Shown one piece after another: positions 51,262 to 53,198 of a stretch of DNA of 53,198 nt. Location: NCBI GenBank assembly GCA_012841375.1, contig DUUV01000157.1, forward strand, positions 1-53,198. Direction: 5' to 3'. Source of the DNA: Candidatus Fermentithermobacillaceae bacterium (GTDB lineage: Bacteria; Bacillota; Sulfobacillia; Fermentithermobacillales; Fermentithermobacillaceae). The translations under genes were made by a program, and so were the position numbers. Each line of letters begins with the position of its first letter. Position 1 is the stretch's first letter. The notes beneath the pieces are model-generated. The model searched no databases. It saw nothing but the letters and a program-made list of their open reading frames with translations, and had not been told where the DNA came from.

Positions 51262-52793
51262 CAGTAATCATCCTCCAATAGCCACGTCTTAAGGAGCGCA
51301 GCAAGACCAGACGGGTTCACCCGCGCCAGCCTCTCAATGTCTTCCCTAAGCTGCTGCCTGTTCAGTAAGTCCGGAGACAAAGTCGGCCTCTCGTCCTCCA
51401 TTGGGAGGGGTTCGAGTTCGGGTTCGGGTTCCAGGGCTCTGGCCCTCCGGCGCCGGAGGATAAAGAGGATGATTGTGCCTATCACAAGCGCAGCGGCCAC
51501 TGCGATGGCGTAGGCATATATCCTCGGGAAAGGTTCGGACGCCGGCGTCATGCCGGCCTGAATCGCGTCGGCAAGGCTGGTATCGAAGGCTATCCCGATG
51601 ACGCTTATCTTGTCCTCCCTCAGGGGATCCAGACCTAGAGCAGCGGTAACCCCCTCGGTGATGACGCCCTTCTCGTCGTCGTCCAGTTCCTTGTTGACCA
51701 TGACGGCAACGGAGAGGTTCTTGATGCCGCCGGGCATAACAACTGTCTCTCTAGTCGTCCGGTTCACTTCGTAGTTGGTGATGGTCTCAGTACGTTGGTA
51801 CTGGGATTGTCCCTGGCCTCCCGTGGCGTAGGTGGGTACGTCGAGCCCGCCCGCCACTCCTCCCGCGGGAGTGCCCGTCCCCTGATAGCTCTCGGTCACC
51901 TGCTGGGTGCTGCGTAGAGTTCCCTGGGGGTCGCTGGCGTACTCGTCGTCAACGATCCTCACCTGATCAAGGTTGAGGACGGCACGAACTTGGCAGACGA
52001 CGTTTCCCGGACCCAGCACAGGCGTGAGGGTTGACAAGAGGCGCGCTTCCAGCTCGCGCTCAACCCTTGAGGTCATCTCGAACGCGGCTGCAGAGACTTG
52101 GCCCCCGAAGGAATCGCTCCGGTAGTCTTGTGAAAGTAGCTTCCCCGAGGTATCCATGACCGTGACGTCATCGGGAGACAGACCTTCCACCGATCTCGCC
52201 ACCAAATTCACAATGCCCTTCACCGTGGGAGGAGTAAGCTCCATGCCCGGCGTGAGATCCAAGAGCACTGCGGCGGTAGCGGGAGTCTTGTGCGCGGCGA
52301 AAACCGTGTTCTCGGGAAGGACGATGTGGACCCTGGCGTCCCTCACGCCCGAGATGGACTTGACGGTCCTGGTCAGTTCTCCCGAGAGGGCCCTTGTATA
52401 ATGGACCTTTCGCTCGAAATCCGTCGCCCAGATTGAGTTTCCTTGAATGCTTTCAAAGCCCACAATACCCGACGAAGGGAGTCCCTGGGTGGCGAGGGAA
52501 AGCCTCGTCCTGTGGACATCCGCGGCAGGTATCTTCACGGTGCGTCCGCTGTCGGCAAGTTCGTAGGGAATACCCTGTCTCTCCAGTTCGCTTACGATGG
52601 CTCCGGCGTCTCGAGGGTCCAGGTTAGACCAAAGGGTCTCGTATTGGCTTCCCCGCGCCGAAAACGCCAGCGCAATCGCGGACGCGACGAACACTACCGC
52701 GACACTGGACAAGATGATTAGCCTTGGGGTCTTCCCCAGTTTGGACCAGGTATCCCTTAACCCCTTAGTGAGATGAGCCACGCTGGTTCCCAT
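51261..52793 (-). CDS. fliF: Flagellar MS-ring protein FliF
   Basis: A 510-aa ring protein with two membrane helices (about 25-45 and 430-450), RBM domains between, including KIPAADVHRTRLSLATQGLP and KSISGVRDARVHIVLPE, and a C-terminal cytoplasmic tail that binds FliG. It anchors the basal body. The ATG follows GGTGAGATGA closely. Confidence 0.96.
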   Translation of the reverse strand: MGTSVAHLTKGLRDTWSKLGKTPRLIILSSVAVVFVASAIALAFSARGSQYETLWSNLDPRDAGAIVSELERQGIPYELADSGRTVKIPAADVHRTRLSLATQGLPSSGIVGFESIQGNSIWATDFERKVHYTRALSGELTRTVKSISGVRDARVHIVLPENTVFAAHKTPATAAVLLDLTPGMELTPPTVKGIVNLVARSVEGLSPDDVTVMDTSGKLLSQDYRSDSFGGQVSAAAFEMTSRVERELEARLLSTLTPVLGPGNVVCQVRAVLNLDQVRIVDDEYASDPQGTLRSTQQVTESYQGTGTPAGGVAGGLDVPTYATGGQGQSQYQRTETITNYEVNRTTRETVVMPGGIKNLSVAVMVNKELDDDEKGVITEGVTAALGLDPLREDKISVIGIAFDTSLADAIQAGMTPASEPFPRIYAYAIAVAAALVIGTIILFILRRRRARALEPEPELEPLPMEDERPTLSPDLLNRQQLREDIERLARVNPSGLAALLKTWLLEDDY

Positions 52794-52805
52794 TCATCTC
52801 ACCCG

Positions 52806-53111
52806 CTATATAGGCATCCTCATGATCTCCTGGTAGGCCTCTAGGGCCTTGTTGCGCACAGAGATCACGAGGTCAAGTGCCAGACTCGCCTTTTCGGCGG
52901 AAAGCACGGCAGTGTGCATGTCGCGGGCATTGCCGGTGATAAGGTCTACCTGTGCTTCTGTCATTTCGCGGTCAAGGGACGCCAAGTTTTCGGATACCTT
53001 TTGAAGCACGCTGGAAAAGGGTGCTTCCCTGGCGACTGAATCGGAAGAGTGTGTCGCAGGTTTTTCAACCAGGGGACCCAGCCCCGGTATAGAGACAGGC
53101 CTAAGATACAT
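52806..53111 (-). CDS. fliE: Flagellar hook-basal body protein FliE
   Basis: A 101-aa rod-MS ring junction protein with FSSVLQKVSENLASLDRE and the C-terminal LALDLVISVRNKALEAYQEIMRMPI, typical of FliE. The start has GGGGAGGAA about six to eight bases upstream. Confidence 0.94.
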   Translation of the reverse strand: MYLRPVSIPGLGPLVEKPATHSSDSVAREAPFSSVLQKVSENLASLDREMTEAQVDLITGNARDMHTAVLSAEKASLALDLVISVRNKALEAYQEIMRMPI

Positions 53112-53170
53112 CGAATTTCCTCCCCCCGAGATGCCGGCGGCCTTGAGGCGCCGGTCTTAAGTGCTCGGCT

Positions 53171-53198
53171 TTATGTCCGAAGCAGCTCGAGCGCGCGC
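53171..53198 (-). CDS. flgC: 3' end of a flagellar rod gene, probably flgC (partial)
   Basis: The last bases, read on the minus strand, end ALELLRT then TAA. This looks like the C-terminal helix of a FlgB/FlgC rod protein, and flgC normally precedes fliE. Only eight codons are visible, so the call rests mainly on gene order. Confidence 0.5.

Overview
The window looks like a chromosome segment of a Gram-positive-type bacterium of the phylum Bacillota, probably a Clostridia-like or deeper lineage with fairly high GC. The grounds are a PolC-type replicative polymerase, an isoleucine T-box leader, a DacF-like D,D-carboxypeptidase, a type 2 isoleucyl-tRNA synthetase, and the gene order of the flagellar and rpsB blocks. 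I cannot name the genus. UUG start codons with good ribosome binding sites are common, and many neighbouring genes overlap by four bases.

Positions 1 to about 19,940 are a mosaic of small units on both strands. They hold an M28 peptidase, a secreted GH26-like glycoside hydrolase, a HAD phosphatase, a 32-bp tandem repeat, an Ile T-box leader with ileS, an M20D amidohydrolase, a CPBP membrane protease overlapping a ThiF-like E1 enzyme, a GntR regulator with a truncated membrane partner and a clear operator palindrome, a second HAD protein, two tRNA-Leu genes (GAG and CAG) with their own promoters, a NIF3-like protein, a patatin-like lipase, an MFS transporter, a D,D-carboxypeptidase, a DUF523 protein, a decayed Hsp20 fragment, a strongly structured intergenic region, and a FolT-like ECF transporter S component.

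From 19,954 to the end every gene is on the minus strand. Read in transcription order (right to left) this is flgC(end)-fliE-F-G-H-I-J-K-flgD-(TIGR02530)-flgE-motA-motB-fliL-M-N-(fliO-fliP fusion)-fliQ-R-flhB-flhA-PilZ-sigma factor-FapA-small protein. It continues as rpsB-tsf-pyrH-frr-uppS-cdsA-perM-dxr-rseP-ispG-polC. So a flagellar motor and export operon leads into ribosomal protein, elongation factor, nucleotide, undecaprenyl/phospholipid and MEP-isoprenoid genes, and ends at the replicative polymerase. This resembles the conserved Bacillota order, but flhF, flhG and chemotaxis genes are missing between flhA and the sigma factor, and proS is missing next to polC.

The most notable points are: a PolC that lacks the usual proofreading exonuclease insertion in its PHP domain; an in-frame FliO-FliP fusion; an apparent CTG start for dxr overlapping the preceding stop; the 32-bp repeat array upstream of the T-box; an unassigned structured RNA candidate next to tRNA-Leu(CAG); a leader hairpin before the ECF gene; and the ThiF-CPBP gene pair. 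All assignments come from reading the sequence; no database search was possible.
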